Source of the DNA: Streptomyces koelreuteriae
GTDB taxonomy: Bacteria > Actinomycetota > Actinomycetes > Streptomycetales > Streptomycetaceae
DNA length: 64,000 nucleotides
Reading direction: 5' to 3'
Assembly (NCBI RefSeq): GCF_018604545.1
Contig: NZ_CP075896.1
Span: 2,914,001-2,978,000 of the forward strand
Under the pieces are notes generated by a model that was given only the letters and a program-made list of their open reading frames with translations, made no database searches and was not told the DNA's origin. Position 1 is the stretch's first letter. The number at the start of each line of letters is the position of its first letter. Shown here piece after piece: positions 1-8,429 of this stretch. The position numbers were made by a program, and so were the translations under genes.

Positions 1-1383
1 AACTTCGGTCTGGACCAGAACCGCCCGTACGGCGACGGCGTCGTCACCGGGTACGGCACCGTCGACGGCCGCCCGGTCGCCGTCTTCTCGCAGGACTTCA
101 CGGTCTTCGGCGGGGCGCTCGGCGAGGTCTACGGCCAGAAGATCGTCAAGGTCATGGACTTCGCGCTGAAGACCGGTTGCCCGGTCATCGGCATCAACGA
201 CTCCGGCGGAGCCAGGATCCAGGAGGGCGTCGCCTCGCTCGGCGCCTACGGCGAGATCTTCCGCCGCAACACCCACGCCTCGGGTGTCATCCCGCAGATC
301 AGCCTGGTGGTGGGCCCGTGCGCGGGCGGAGCCGTGTACTCCCCGGCCATCACCGACTTCACGGTCATGGTCGACCAGACCTCGCACATGTTCATCACCG
401 GCCCCGACGTCATCAAGACGGTCACCGGCGAGGACGTCGGCTTCGAGGAGCTGGGCGGCGCCCGCACCCACAACGCGACCTCGGGCGTGGCCCACCACAT
501 GGCCGGCGACGAGAAGGACGCCATCGAGTACGTCAAGCAGCTGCTGTCGTACCTGCCGTCCAACAACCTCTCCGAGCCGCCGGTGTTCGCGGAGGAGGCC
601 GACCTCGAGATCACCGACGAGGACCGCGAGCTGGACGTCATCGTCCCGGACAGCGCGAACCAGCCGTACGACATGCACGCGGTGATCGAGCACATCCTGG
701 ACGACGCCGAGTTCTTCGAGACGCAGCCGCTGTACGCGCCGAACATCGTCACCGGCTTCGGCCGGGTCGAGGGACACCCCGTCGGCATCGTCGCCAACCA
801 GCCGATGCAGTTCGCCGGCTGTCTCGACATCACGGCCTCCGAGAAGGCGGCCCGCTTCGTGCGCACCTGCGACGCCTTCAACGTCCCGGTCATCACCTTC
901 GTGGACGTCCCCGGCTTCCTGCCCGGCGTCGACCAGGAGCACGACGGCATCATCCGCCGCGGCGCCAAGCTGATCTACGCCTACGCCGAGGCCACCGTCC
1001 CGCTCATCACGATCATCACGCGCAAGGCCTTCGGCGGCGCCTACGACGTCATGGGCTCCAAGCACCTGGGCGCCGACCTCAACCTCGCCTGGCCCACCGC
1101 CCAGATCGCCGTCATGGGCGCCCAGGGCGCGGTCAACATCCTGCACCGCCGCACGATCGCGGAGGCGGAGGCCAACGGCGACGATCTCGAGGCGGTCCGC
1201 GCCCGGCTGATCCAGGAGTACGAGGACGCCCTGCTCAACCCCTACGTCGCGGCCGAGCGCGGCTACGTCGACGCGGTGATCATGCCGTCCGACACCCGCT
1301 GCCATGTCGTACGGGGTCTGCGTCAACTGCGCACGAAGCGGGAATCCCTGCCTCCGAAGAAGCACGGCAACATCCCCCTCTAG
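1..1383 (+). CDS. pccB: Acyl-CoA carboxylase beta (carboxyltransferase) subunit, 5' truncated
   Basis: Partial gene: the frame is open from base 1 and the true start lies upstream of the window; 460 codons are present out of about 530 usual for the family. It is the biotin-dependent carboxyltransferase subunit that moves CO2 from carboxybiotin to propionyl-CoA, giving methylmalonyl-CoA. Visible motifs are SGGARIQEG in the N-terminal crotonase-like half and VPGFLPG and [11 protein letters not shown] in the C-terminal half. From memory of S. coelicolor work, the Asp in AYDVMG is the residue that marks propionyl-CoA rather than acetyl-CoA preference, so PccB is favoured. The epsilon subunit gene follows 25 bp downstream, and the biotinylated alpha subunit AccA2 is encoded at 3216, supporting an alpha-beta-epsilon complex. 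The family is certain; the substrate is inferred. Confidence 0.93.
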   Translation, partial: NFGLDQNRPYGDGVVTGYGTVDGRPVAVFSQDFTVFGGALGEVYGQKIVKVMDFALKTGCPVIGINDSGGARIQEGVASLGAYGEIFRRNTHASGVIPQISLVVGPCAGGAVYSPAITDFTVMVDQTSHMFITGPDVIKTVTGEDVGFEELGGARTHNATSGVAHHMAGDEKDAIEYVKQLLSYLPSNNLSEPPVFAEEADLEITDEDRELDVIVPDSANQPYDMHAVIEHILDDAEFFETQPLYAPNIVTGFGRVEGHPVGIVANQPMQFAGCLDITASEKAARFVRTCDAFNVPVITFVDVPGFLPGVDQEHDGIIRRGAKLIYAYAEATVPLITIITRKAFGGAYDVMGSKHLGADLNLAWPTAQIAVMGAQGAVNILHRRTIAEAEANGDDLEAVRARLIQEYEDALLNPYVAAERGYVDAVIMPSDTRCHVVRGLRQLRTKRESLPPKKHGNIPL

Positions 1384-1408
1384 CCCTCAGCGAGCCCAGG
1401 AGGCCCAC

Positions 1409-1618
1409 ATGACGATCAAGGTCGTACGGGGCAACCCGACCCCGGAGGAGCTGGCCGCCGCACTGGCGGTGGTCAGGGCCCGCGCCGCGGCGGCGACAGA
1501 GGACCCGCCCGGCGCACCGGCCGCCCGCGACTCCTGGTCCGACCCGTCCCGCATCGCGTCCCACCGCCTGCCCCAGCCGGGCCCGACGGCCTGGGGCAGG
1601 ACCTACTGGCCGGCCTGA
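1409..1618 (+). CDS. pccE: Acyl-CoA carboxylase epsilon subunit
   Basis: A 69-residue protein of the AccE/PccE family, the small actinobacterial subunit that binds alpha and beta subunits and stimulates holoenzyme activity. The N-terminus MTIKVVRGNPTPEELAAA and a Trp-rich C-terminus (SWSDPSR and AWGRTYWPA) are typical. The ATG at 1409 is chosen because AGGAGG (1398-1403) sits just upstream; an in-frame start at 1304 would lie inside pccB. It is separated from pccB by only 25 bp and is very probably co-transcribed with it. A large stem-loop follows the stop codon. Confidence 0.9.
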   Translation: MTIKVVRGNPTPEELAAALAVVRARAAAATEDPPGAPAARDSWSDPSRIASHRLPQPGPTAWGRTYWPA

Positions 1619-1629
1619 TCGCTCGACAA

Positions 1630-1671
1630 GGCGGGGCGCCGATTTGAGTACGCCTACTCAGGCGCCCCGCC
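1630..1671 (+). terminator. Stem-loop after pccE
   Basis: A perfect 11-bp GC stem (GGCGGGGCGCC with GGCGCCCCGCC) encloses a second 6-bp inverted repeat, TGAGTA-cgcc-TACTCA, at 1645-1660, with a four-base bulge. It begins 11 bp after the pccE stop and lacks a clear U-tract, as is common for Streptomyces terminators. Confidence 0.6.
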
Positions 1672-1694
1672 CTGCCGAGCCGCACGCTGGACTC

Positions 1695-1823
1695 ATGCTG
1701 TGGTCCGACCCCGAGAATGAACCGCCAAAAGAACTGCGCGACATGCAGGACATGCTTCGGCGGCTGGGCGTTCTCATGGCGTTGGCCATGTTCGTGGCCA
1801 TGCTGGTGATCGGCGTGAGGTGA
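1695..1823 (+). CDS. Small membrane protein, 42 aa
   Basis: A short reading frame starting at ATG 1695 and encoding 42 residues. The N-terminal half is charged (SDPENEPPKELRDMQDMLRR) and the C-terminal half is one hydrophobic stretch of about 18 residues (residues 24-41), suggesting a single-pass small membrane protein. It lies between the pccE terminator and maf, ending 27 bp before the maf start. An in-frame TTG at 1644 would add 17 residues but lies inside the stem-loop, so ATG is preferred. I recall a similar small protein at this place in S. coelicolor. No function can be assigned. Confidence 0.55.
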   Translation: MLWSDPENEPPKELRDMQDMLRRLGVLMALAMFVAMLVIGVR

Positions 1824-1838
1824 GTCCCCCTCGCGCAC

Positions 1839-1844
1839 TAACCT
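1839..1844 (+). promoter_or_regulatory. -10 box for leaderless maf transcript
   Basis: TAACCT fits TANNNT and ends exactly 6 nt before the maf ATG at 1851. There is no Shine-Dalgarno sequence, so transcription probably starts at the A of the ATG. Confidence 0.45.
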
Positions 1845-1850
1845 GACGGC

Positions 1851-2471
1851 ATGACCGATGAGCACCGCAGGCGACTCGTCCTCGCCTCCCAGTCCCCCGC
1901 CCGGCTCGGACTGCTCCGCCAGGCCGGACTCACCCCCGAGGTGATCGTGAGCGGCGTCGACGAGGACGCCGTCACCGCCCCCACCCCCGCCGAGCTGGCA
2001 CTCGCCCTCGCCGAGGCGAAGGCCTCCGTCGTGGCGGCCCGCCCGGAGGTCAAGGGCGCGCTGGTGATCGGCTGCGACTCGGTGCTCGACCTGGACGGCC
2101 AGGCCCTCGGCAAGCCCGCGGACGCCGAGGAGGCCACGGCCCGCTGGAAGTCGATGCGCGGCCGCGCTGGCACCCTGCAGACCGGCCACTGCGTCTACGA
2201 CACGCTCACCGGCCGCTATGTCTCCGCCACCGCGTCCACGGTCGTCCACTTCGGCGACCCCACGGACGAGGAGATCGCCTCCTACGTCGCCTCCGGCGAA
2301 CCCCTCTACGTCGCCGGTGCCTTCACCCTGGACGGCCGCTCGGCCCCGTTCATCAACGGCATCGACGGCGACCACGGCAACGTGATCGGCATCAGCCTGC
2401 CCCTGGTCCGGCGGCTCCTCGCCGACCTGGGCGTGGGCATCACGGAGTTGTGGGCGCCGGCGGAGCGGTGA
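1851..2471 (+). CDS. maf: Maf family nucleotide pyrophosphatase
   Basis: A 206-residue Maf/YhdE family protein, a cytosolic pyrophosphatase that hydrolyses non-canonical or excess nucleoside triphosphates (dTTP/UTP type) to monophosphates. The signature [16 protein letters not shown] near the N-terminus carries the conserved Ser-x-Ser-Pro-x-Arg, and [10 protein letters not shown] holds the conserved acidic residues. The length is normal. In actinobacteria maf is often found next to acyl-CoA carboxylase genes, as here. Its 3' end overlaps the end of the opposing membrane protein gene by 32 bp. The start is set by the leaderless -10 spacing. Confidence 0.92.
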   Translation: MTDEHRRRLVLASQSPARLGLLRQAGLTPEVIVSGVDEDAVTAPTPAELALALAEAKASVVAARPEVKGALVIGCDSVLDLDGQALGKPADAEEATARWKSMRGRAGTLQTGHCVYDTLTGRYVSATASTVVHFGDPTDEEIASYVASGEPLYVAGAFTLDGRSAPFINGIDGDHGNVIGISLPLVRRLLADLGVGITELWAPAER

Positions 2472-2880
2472 CCGGCTCGGCCACGCGGTCGTAGGTCATC
2501 AGCAGCAGGACGATCAGGCCCAGCACCAGCATCATGAACAGGAACGCGGGCCAGCCGACCAGCCCCCAGGTGAAGGCGCCCAGCAGCCCGTGCACGACCG
2601 CCGCGCTGATCAGCAGCACCCGCCCGAGGCCCGCCGGGGGGCGGTTGCGCAGCGCCACGAGCAGGGCGACCAGGCCGCACAGCGCGAAGTAGAGGCCGAA
2701 GGCGACCCCGCCGATCTTCGACGACACCGACATCATGTGCGGGTCGAGCCCGGCCAGGGACATGTCCTGCCGGTCGACGACGACCCCGAGAAACCAGTTC
2801 AGCCCGGCGATGCCGAACGCCTCGCCGAACAGCACCACCGCCACGACCCACGCCACCGGCCTGCGCACCACCGGGCCCAC
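2440..2880 (-). CDS. Hypothetical four-helix membrane protein
   Basis: A 146-residue integral membrane protein of unknown function. Hydrophobic segments lie near residues 8-31, 55-78, 87-107 and 110-128, with a short charged loop after the first one ([17 protein letters not shown]). The C-terminus is Pro/Ala-rich. It reads toward maf and shares 32 bp with it tail to tail. It is transcribed divergently from accA2. Position next to accA2 and maf seems conserved in Streptomyces, but nothing in the sequence indicates a role. Confidence 0.72.
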   Translation of the reverse strand: MGPVVRRPVAWVVAVVLFGEAFGIAGLNWFLGVVVDRQDMSLAGLDPHMMSVSSKIGGVAFGLYFALCGLVALLVALRNRPPAGLGRVLLISAAVVHGLLGAFTWGLVGWPAFLFMMLVLGLIVLLLMTYDRVAEPVTAPPAPTTP

Positions 2881-3215
2881 CCTCTTACCCCTAGTACGTT
2901 CGAGACATCGCGAACGCTACTGACTGGTAAACCCTGGGACAAGGGTTCCGGGGCGGGCAAAGAATCATTGGGCCATTCGTAGGGACTCCACAAAGAAACG
3001 GAGTGGCCCGCAGCACGTGATGACAGAGACCTTGACCACAGGGGACGGCTAGGGTTTCCCGCAGGAGTGCTGCGTACCGCGGTGCGACAAGGGATTTCGC
3101 GGGTCGATCGAGCCTCGCATCACGCTCCGTGTGGGCAAGCTCACCACTGGGGACGGGTCGAAGTGCCGTGTCGGCAGTCCCTAAACTCGGCTTGTTTCAA
3201 GGAGGGAGCCTCATC
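2881..3215. other. Divergent intergenic region upstream of accA2
   Basis: 335 bp without a credible gene. It holds the inverted repeat CGTTCG-N8-CGAACG (2897-2916), just upstream of the leftward membrane protein gene, and ACTCC-N10-GGAGT near 2985-3005. A TTGACC at 3032 has no well-spaced -10 partner that I can defend. The right end carries the accA2 ribosome binding site. Confidence 0.5.
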
Positions 3216-4988
3216 GTGCGCAAGGTGCTCATCGCCAACCGTGGCGAAATCGCTGTCCGTGTGGCCCGGGCCTGCCGGGATGCCGGCATCGCGAGCGTGG
3301 CCGTCTACGCCGACCCGGATCGGGACGCTCTGCATGTCCGCGCCGCGGATGAGGCGTTCGCCCTGGGCGGTGACACTCCGGGCACCAGCTACCTCGACAT
3401 CGAGAAGGTGCTCAAGGCCGCGCGGGAATCGGGCGCGGACGCCATCCACCCCGGGTACGGCTTTCTCTCCGAGAACGCGGACTTCGCCCAGGCGGTGCTG
3501 GACGCGGATCTGATCTGGATCGGCCCGCCCCCGCAGGCGATCCGCGACCTCGGTGACAAGGTCGCCGCCCGGCACATCGCGCAGCGCGCGGGCGCCCCGC
3601 TGGTGGCGGGCACGCCCGACCCGGTCTCCGGTGCCGACGAGGTCGTCGCCTTCGCCGAGCAGCACGGTCTGCCGATCGCCATCAAGGCGGCCTTCGGCGG
3701 CGGCGGCCGCGGCCTGAAGGTCGCGCGCACGCTCGAAGAGGTGCCCGAGCTGTACGACTCGGCGGTGCGCGAGGCGGTCGCCGCATTCGGCCGTGGCGAG
3801 TGCTTCGTCGAGCGCTACCTGGACAAGCCTCGGCACGTGGAGACCCAGTGCCTGGCCGACCAGCACGGCAACGTCGTCGTGGTCTCCACCCGTGACTGCT
3901 CCCTCCAGCGCCGGCACCAGAAGCTGGTGGAGGAGGCTCCCGCGCCCTTCCTGTCCGACGCGCAGGTGGAGGAGCTGTACTCGTCCTCCAAGGCGATCCT
4001 GAAGGAGGCCGGCTACGTCGGCGCCGGCACGGTCGAGTTCCTCGTCGGCCTCGACGGCACGATCTCCTTCCTGGAGGTCAACACCCGTCTCCAGGTGGAG
4101 CACCCGGTCACCGAGGAGGTCGCCGGCATCGACCTCGTCCGCGAGATGTTCCGCATCGCCGACGGCGAGGTCCTCGGCTACGACGACCCGGTGCTGCGCG
4201 GTCACTCCTTCGAGTTCCGCATCAACGGCGAGGACCCGGGCCGCAACTTCCTCCCGGCGCCCGGCTCGGTCACGAAGTTCGACCCGCCGGCCGGTCCCGG
4301 TGTCCGCCTGGACGCGGGCGTGGAGTCCGGCTCGGTCATCGGCCCGGCGTGGGACTCCCTGCTGGCCAAGCTGATCGTCACCGGCCGCACGCGCAAGGAG
4401 GCCCTGGAGCGGGCGTCCCGCGCGCTGGAGGAGTTCCAGGTCGAGGGCATGGCCACGGCGATCCCGTTCCACCGCACGGTGGTGAAGGACCCGGCGTTCG
4501 CCCCCGAGCTCACCGGCTCGTCCGACCCGTTCACGGTCCACACCCGCTGGATCGAGACGGAGTTCGTCAACGAGATCAAGCCCTTCGCCGCGTCGGCCGA
4601 CACCGAGGCGGACGAGGAACTGGACCGCGAGACGGTCGTCGTCGAGGTCGGCGGCAAGCGCCTGGAGGTCTCCCTGCCGGCCTCGCTGGGCATGTCCCTG
4701 GCCCGCACGGGCCTGGCGGCGGGCGCCAAGCCCAAGCGCCGCGCGGCGAAGAAGTCGGGCCCCGTCGCCTCCGGCGACACCCTCGCCTCCCCCATGCAGG
4801 GCACCATCGTCAAGGTGGCCGTCGAGGAGGGCCAGGAGGTCAAGGAAGGCGACCTGGTCGTCGTCCTGGAAGCCATGAAGATGGAACAGCCCCTCAACGC
4901 CCACAGGTCCGGCACGATCAAGGCCCTGAGCGCGGAAATCGGCGCCTCGGTCACGTCCGGCGCGGCGATCTGCGAAATCAAGGACTGA
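3216..4988 (+). CDS. accA2: Acyl-CoA carboxylase alpha subunit (biotin carboxylase + BCCP)
   Basis: A 590-residue biotinylated alpha subunit shared by acetyl- and propionyl-CoA carboxylases. It carboxylates its own biotin with ATP and bicarbonate and passes the carboxyl group to the beta subunit. N-terminus [15 protein letters not shown] is the biotin carboxylase start; the ATP-grasp glycine loop is [29 protein letters not shown] holds catalytic residues. The C-terminal biotinyl domain has the lysine in EAMKME. The GTG at 3216 is chosen because AAGGAGGG (3199-3206) sits at good spacing and the length then equals that known for S. coelicolor AccA2. An upstream in-frame ATG at 3129 would place 29 unlikely residues in front. 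A strong terminator follows. Confidence 0.95.
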   Translation: MRKVLIANRGEIAVRVARACRDAGIASVAVYADPDRDALHVRAADEAFALGGDTPGTSYLDIEKVLKAARESGADAIHPGYGFLSENADFAQAVLDADLIWIGPPPQAIRDLGDKVAARHIAQRAGAPLVAGTPDPVSGADEVVAFAEQHGLPIAIKAAFGGGGRGLKVARTLEEVPELYDSAVREAVAAFGRGECFVERYLDKPRHVETQCLADQHGNVVVVSTRDCSLQRRHQKLVEEAPAPFLSDAQVEELYSSSKAILKEAGYVGAGTVEFLVGLDGTISFLEVNTRLQVEHPVTEEVAGIDLVREMFRIADGEVLGYDDPVLRGHSFEFRINGEDPGRNFLPAPGSVTKFDPPAGPGVRLDAGVESGSVIGPAWDSLLAKLIVTGRTRKEALERASRALEEFQVEGMATAIPFHRTVVKDPAFAPELTGSSDPFTVHTRWIETEFVNEIKPFAASADTEADEELDRETVVVEVGGKRLEVSLPASLGMSLARTGLAAGAKPKRRAAKKSGPVASGDTLASPMQGTIVKVAVEEGQEVKEGDLVVVLEAMKMEQPLNAHRSGTIKALSAEIGASVTSGAAICEIKD

Positions 4989-4996
4989 GACAACAC

Positions 4997-5038
4997 GAGT
5001 CGGGCGGGCAGGCGCACAAGCACCTGCCCGCCCGACTC
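4997..5038 (+). terminator. Rho-independent-like terminator of accA2
   Basis: A perfect 16-bp inverted repeat (4997-5012 with 5023-5038; GAGTCGGGCGGGCAGG on the left arm) with a 10-nt loop starts 8 bp after the accA2 stop codon. Confidence 0.85.
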
Positions 5039-5084
5039 ATGTCGGTGGCTGAGCTGCGGGCATGCGTGCCGCTAGGGGCGGCAC

Positions 5085-5160
5085 GGGTGGGCGCAGCGGC
5101 ACCCCGCTCCGCCGGGTTGCGGCCCCACCCGGCCCCAGCAACAACGCCGGTGCCCGACAC
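5085..5160 (+). repeat. Dispersed intergenic repeat, copy 1
   Basis: About 75 bp that closely matches the reverse complement of 9267-9337. The shared core includes CCCCGCTCCGCCGGGTTGCG. Both copies lie immediately downstream of genes. It looks like a dispersed Streptomyces intergenic element of unknown role. Confidence 0.6.
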
Positions 5161-5192
5161 ACCACAGCAACTGGACCGACCTGCCCGGCTCC

Positions 5193-6176
5193 CTACCGCC
5201 GCCGCAGATCCGCCACCCGAGCCCGCTCAGCCCCAGGCCCCTGCTCCCCCAACATCGCGGCGGAAGCAGACCGCAACCCCCCACCCCCCGCCCCCGGCAC
5301 CTGCCGCCGAGGCCCGGGCAACGGCACATCCCGCCGCTGCTGCCGCGCCGAAGCAGGATCACCCCCCGGCCCGGCCACCCCGGCCGACCCCCCTTGCCCC
5401 CCGGCCACAGCGATCTGCACACCCTGATCGGCGAGGGCCTGAAGCTCCGTACCCGCCCGATCGTCATGCGCGGGCGGCTCATCGGTCACCAGCCGGGTGA
5501 TGAGATCCGTAGGCACGGTCTGGAACATGGTGTCCGTCCCGAGCTTCGTATGGTCGGCGAGCACCACCACCTCCGCGGCGGCCTGCACCAACGCCCGGTC
5601 GACGGACGCCGACAGCATGTTGGACGTGGACAGCCCACGCTCGGCGGTCAGACCGCTCCCGGACAGGAAGGCCCGAGACACCCGCAGCCCGTGCAGGGAC
5701 TGCTCGGCACCACTGCCGACGAGGGCGTAGTTCGAACCGCGGAGCGTACCGCCGGTCATCACGACCTCGACCCGGTTGGCATGGGCCAATGCCTGTGCCA
5801 CCAGCAGCGAGTTGGTGACGACGGTCAGTCCGGGCACCCGGGCGAGCCGGCGCGCCAGCTCCTGGGTCGTCGTACCCGCCCCGACCACGATCGCCTCGCC
5901 CTCTTCCACGAGGTTCGCGGCGAGGTCGGCGATGGCGGTCTTCTCGGCGGTCGCGAGATGGGATTTCTGCGGAAAGCCGGACTCCCGCGTGAAACCGCCC
6001 GGCAGTACCGCACCGCCGTGCCGGCGGTCGAGGAGTCCTTCTGCCTCCAGCGCGCGCACGTCCCGCCGTACGGTCACTTCGGAGGTCTGGACGACGCGGG
6101 CGAGCTCACGGAGCGACACGGCCCCGTTCGCTCGCACCATTTCGAGGATCAATTGGCGACGTTCTGCAGCGAACAC
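5193..6176 (-). CDS. DeoR family transcriptional regulator
   Basis: A 327-residue DeoR-type repressor. The N-terminal winged helix (residues 1-57) has the classic order RRQLILEMV, then SEVTVRRDVRALEAEG and RRHGGAV. The C-terminal sugar-phosphate sensor domain follows, with VGAGTTTQELARRL and VVTNSLLVA. DeoR proteins normally end near residue 255, which here corresponds to the ADQGVQIAVAG stretch. The last 70 or so residues are Gly/Pro/Arg-rich low complexity and look like read-through after loss of the ancestral stop. A palindrome at 6205-6233 just upstream is a likely autoregulatory operator. It borders nucleoside genes but lacks the shared nucleoside palindrome in its own promoter. Its ligand is unknown. 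Confidence 0.88.
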   Translation of the reverse strand: MFAAERRQLILEMVRANGAVSLRELARVVQTSEVTVRRDVRALEAEGLLDRRHGGAVLPGGFTRESGFPQKSHLATAEKTAIADLAANLVEEGEAIVVGAGTTTQELARRLARVPGLTVVTNSLLVAQALAHANRVEVVMTGGTLRGSNYALVGSGAEQSLHGLRVSRAFLSGSGLTAERGLSTSNMLSASVDRALVQAAAEVVVLADHTKLGTDTMFQTVPTDLITRLVTDEPPAHDDRAGTELQALADQGVQIAVAGGQGGSAGVAGPGGDPASARQQRRDVPLPGPRRQVPGAGGGGLRSASAAMLGEQGPGAERARVADLRRR

Positions 6177-6204
6177 GAAACTGACAGTAACGCCAGCGAC
6201 CGTC

Positions 6205-6233
6205 TGCTTTCAGCAGTTTGCGCTGAATAGCAG
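6205..6233. promoter_or_regulatory. Palindromic operator candidate for the DeoR gene
   Basis: TTCAGC-N7-GCTGAA (6209-6227) is embedded in a longer near-palindrome whose outer arms are CTGCT and TAGCAG, with a one-base bulge. It lies 29-57 bp upstream of the start codon, a normal position for autorepression. Confidence 0.5.
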
Positions 6234-6353
6234 AAGATGTTCGCACCGAGCAGCACGAAGTGGTATAGAGCCTAGTCCCGCCGCCTATGCCGTACGCACG
6301 GTCGAATACTCCCCGTGACCAGGGAGGAGCCGGTTTCGGCCTCAGGGCCTGCC

Positions 6354-7802
6354 CTAGCCCTCGCCGGTCTCCTTGCGCGTGTGCAACTGCCGTGCCACCT
6401 CGGCGATCGAGCCCGACAGCGAGGGATAGACGGTGAAGGCGTTCGCGATCTGCTCGACGGTCAGATTGTTGTCGACCGCGATCGAGATCGGGTGGATCAG
6501 CTCCGAGGCCCGCGGCGCCACGACGACACCGCCGACCACGATCCCGGTGCCGGGCCGGCAGAAGATCTTGACGAAGCCGTCGCGGATGCCCTGCATCTTG
6601 GCGCGCGGGTTGCGCAGCAGCGGCAGCTTCACGACGCGGGCGTCGATCTTCCCACCGTCGACATCGGCCTGGGTGTAGCCGACGGTGGCGATCTCCGGGT
6701 CGGTGAAGACGTTCGACGAGACGGTCTTCAGGTTCAGCGGCGCCACGGCGTCACCGAGGAAGTGGTACATCGCGATCCGCCCCTGCATGGCGGCCACGGA
6801 CGCGAGGGCGAACACCCCGGTCACGTCACCGGCGGCATACACGCCCGGAGCGGTCGTACGCGACACCTTGTCGGTCCAGATGTGCCCGGACTCGCGCAGC
6901 CGGACACCGGCGTCCTCCAGCCCCATGCCCGCGCTGTTGGGCACGGCGCCGACGGCCATCAGACAGTGCGACCCGGTGATGACACGCCCGTCGGAGAGGG
7001 TCACCTCGACCCGGTCCCCGACCCGCTTGGCGGACTGCGCCCGGGTACGCCCCATGACGTTCATGCCGCGCCGCCGGAAGACGTCCTCCAGCACGGCGGC
7101 CGCGTCCGGGTCCTCGCCCGGCAGCACGCGGTCCCGCGACGACACGAGCGTCACCCGCGAACCCAACGCCTGGTAGGCACCCGCGAACTCGGCACCGGTC
7201 ACACCCGACCCGACCACGATCAGCTCCTCGGGGAGCTCATTGAGGTCGTACACCTGGGTCCAGTTAAGGATCCGCTCACCGTCCGGGAGCGCATCGGGCA
7301 GCTCACGCGGATGCCCACCGGTGGCGATGAGCACCGCGTCAGCCGTAAGAGTCTCTTCACTCCCGTCGGCGGCGCGCACCACGACCTTCCGCGACCCGTC
7401 GAGCGCCTGCATGCCCTCCAGCCGCCCGCGCCCGCGCATGACACGCGCCCCGGCACGCGTCACGGAGGCCGCGATGTCGTGCGACTGGGCGAGCGCGAGC
7501 CGCTTCACACGCCGGTTGACCTTCCCCAGGTCGACGCCCACCACCTTGGCGGCCTGCTCCATGGGCGGGGTGTCGTCGGCGACGATGATGCCCAGTTCCT
7601 CGTACGACGAGTCGAAGGTGGTCATCACCTCGGCCGTCGCGATCAGAGTCTTCGACGGCACGCAGTCGGTGAGCACCGACGCCCCGCCCAGACCGTCGCA
7701 GTCGACGACGGTCACCTCCGCGCCGAGTTGAGCGGCCACCAGCGCCGCTTCGTATCCGCCGGGTCCGCCACCGATGATCACGATCCGAGTCACGTACTCC
7801 AT
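6354..7802 (-). CDS. lpdA: LpdA-like NAD(P)H quinone oxidoreductase (lipoamide dehydrogenase homologue)
   Basis: A 482-residue two-dinucleotide-binding flavoprotein. FAD binding: IVIIGGGPGGYEAAL at the N-terminus. NAD(P) binding: VVGSGVTGAEFAGAY in the middle. A second FAD motif is APGVYAAGDVTG, followed by a dimerisation domain. True lipoamide dehydrogenases have a redox CxxxxC. Here the segment reads GGASVLTDCVPSKT, so the first cysteine is absent and only the second is kept. The C-terminal HPxxxE dyad is also not evident. The mycobacterial homologue LpdA lacks the same residues and acts as an NAD(P)H quinone reductase, so that role is preferred. The ATG at 7802 is chosen; a longer frame up to 8408 would run through the opposing gene. 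Confidence 0.87.
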   Translation of the reverse strand: MEYVTRIVIIGGGPGGYEAALVAAQLGAEVTVVDCDGLGGASVLTDCVPSKTLIATAEVMTTFDSSYEELGIIVADDTPPMEQAAKVVGVDLGKVNRRVKRLALAQSHDIAASVTRAGARVMRGRGRLEGMQALDGSRKVVVRAADGSEETLTADAVLIATGGHPRELPDALPDGERILNWTQVYDLNELPEELIVVGSGVTGAEFAGAYQALGSRVTLVSSRDRVLPGEDPDAAAVLEDVFRRRGMNVMGRTRAQSAKRVGDRVEVTLSDGRVITGSHCLMAVGAVPNSAGMGLEDAGVRLRESGHIWTDKVSRTTAPGVYAAGDVTGVFALASVAAMQGRIAMYHFLGDAVAPLNLKTVSSNVFTDPEIATVGYTQADVDGGKIDARVVKLPLLRNPRAKMQGIRDGFVKIFCRPGTGIVVGGVVVAPRASELIHPISIAVDNNLTVEQIANAFTVYPSLSGSIAEVARQLHTRKETGEG

Positions 7803-7886
7803 TGTCCCGCACCGCTCAACGGGACACCGCCCGGGGGCCCGCCGCGATGCGGCTCCGTTACGCGAGTGACGCGAGTCCACCTGCCG

Positions 7887-7892
7887 TACCCT
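7887..7892 (+). promoter_or_regulatory. -10 box of leaderless GGCT-like gene
   Basis: TACCCT ends 6 nt before the ATG at 7899 and no ribosome binding site is present. A direct repeat, ACGCGAGTG then ACGCGAGTC, lies just upstream (about 7859-7876). Confidence 0.4.
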
Positions 7893-7898
7893 TCCCCC

Positions 7899-8336
7899 AT
7901 GTCGCTCTACGCCGCGTACGCCGGCAACCTCGACGCGCGGCTGATGTCCCGCCGCGCCCCGCACTCGCCGCTGCGCGCCACCGGCTGGCTGAACGGGTGG
8001 CGGCTGACCTTCGGCGGCGAGCACATGGGCTGGGAGGGCGCCCTGCCGACGATCGTCGAGGACCCCACCTCCCAGGTCTTCGTCTCCCTCTACGACATCG
8101 CCCCCATGGACGAGGACTCGATGGACCGCTGGGAGGGCGTGGGCCTGGAAATCTACCGGCGTACCCGTGTACGGGTGCACACCCTGGAGGCCGACGAGCC
8201 GGCCTGGTCCTACGCCCTCAACGCCTACGAGGGCGGCCTGCCCTCCGCCCGCTACCTGGGCGAGATCGCCGACGCGGCCGAATCGGCGGGCGCCCCGCAC
8301 GACTATGTGATGGAACTCCGCAAGCGCCCCTGCTGA
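7899..8336 (+). CDS. Gamma-glutamylcyclotransferase-fold protein
   Basis: A 145-residue protein of the GGCT/AIG2-like superfamily. The N-terminus MSLYAAYAGNLD corresponds to the substrate-binding YxxYGSNL motif of this fold, with Ala-Gly replacing Gly-Ser. Family members cyclise gamma-glutamyl amines or peptides, but many bacterial members are uncharacterised, so the reaction is uncertain. It is transcribed divergently from lpdA and ends 94 bp before the purine nucleoside phosphorylase. The ATG at 7899 fits the leaderless promoter; longer in-frame extensions overlap lpdA. Confidence 0.78.
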   Translation: MSLYAAYAGNLDARLMSRRAPHSPLRATGWLNGWRLTFGGEHMGWEGALPTIVEDPTSQVFVSLYDIAPMDEDSMDRWEGVGLEIYRRTRVRVHTLEADEPAWSYALNAYEGGLPSARYLGEIADAAESAGAPHDYVMELRKRPC

Positions 8337-8392
8337 GCCTCTGCCTGTCGGAAACGACAAGACAACGATCGCCACCCCGTCGGCTCCACCAT

Positions 8393-8404
8393 CTACGCGC
8401 GTAG
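8393..8404. promoter_or_regulatory. Nucleoside-regulon palindrome, site 1 (PNP promoter)
   Basis: CTACGCGCGTAG, a perfect 12-bp palindrome with a central CG. It overlaps the -35 region of the PNP promoter, whose -10 is TACCCT at 8417-8422. The same sequence recurs upstream of deoC, add and the ABC operon, with a half-variant before both BMP genes. Confidence 0.75.
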
Positions 8405-8416
8405 GCATTCACCGGC

Positions 8417-8422
8417 TACCCT
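8417..8422 (+). promoter_or_regulatory. -10 box of leaderless PNP transcript
   Basis: TACCCT ends 7 nt before the GTG at 8430, consistent with transcription starting at the GTG. No Shine-Dalgarno sequence is present. Confidence 0.45.
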
Positions 8423-8429
8423 CGTCGGC

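Noticed and set aside
3141..4904. A 587-codon minus-strand frame opposite accA2
   Set aside because: Shadow of the conserved accA2 coding sequence; no recognisable domain.
5205..6227. DeoR protein as regulator of the six nucleoside palindromes
   Set aside because: Its own promoter has a different palindrome and no CTACGCGCGTAG; it remains possible but is not supported.
6354..8408. A 684-residue version of LpdA
   Set aside because: The extra N-terminus runs antisense through the GGCT-like gene; the conserved FAD motif starts right after ATG 7802.
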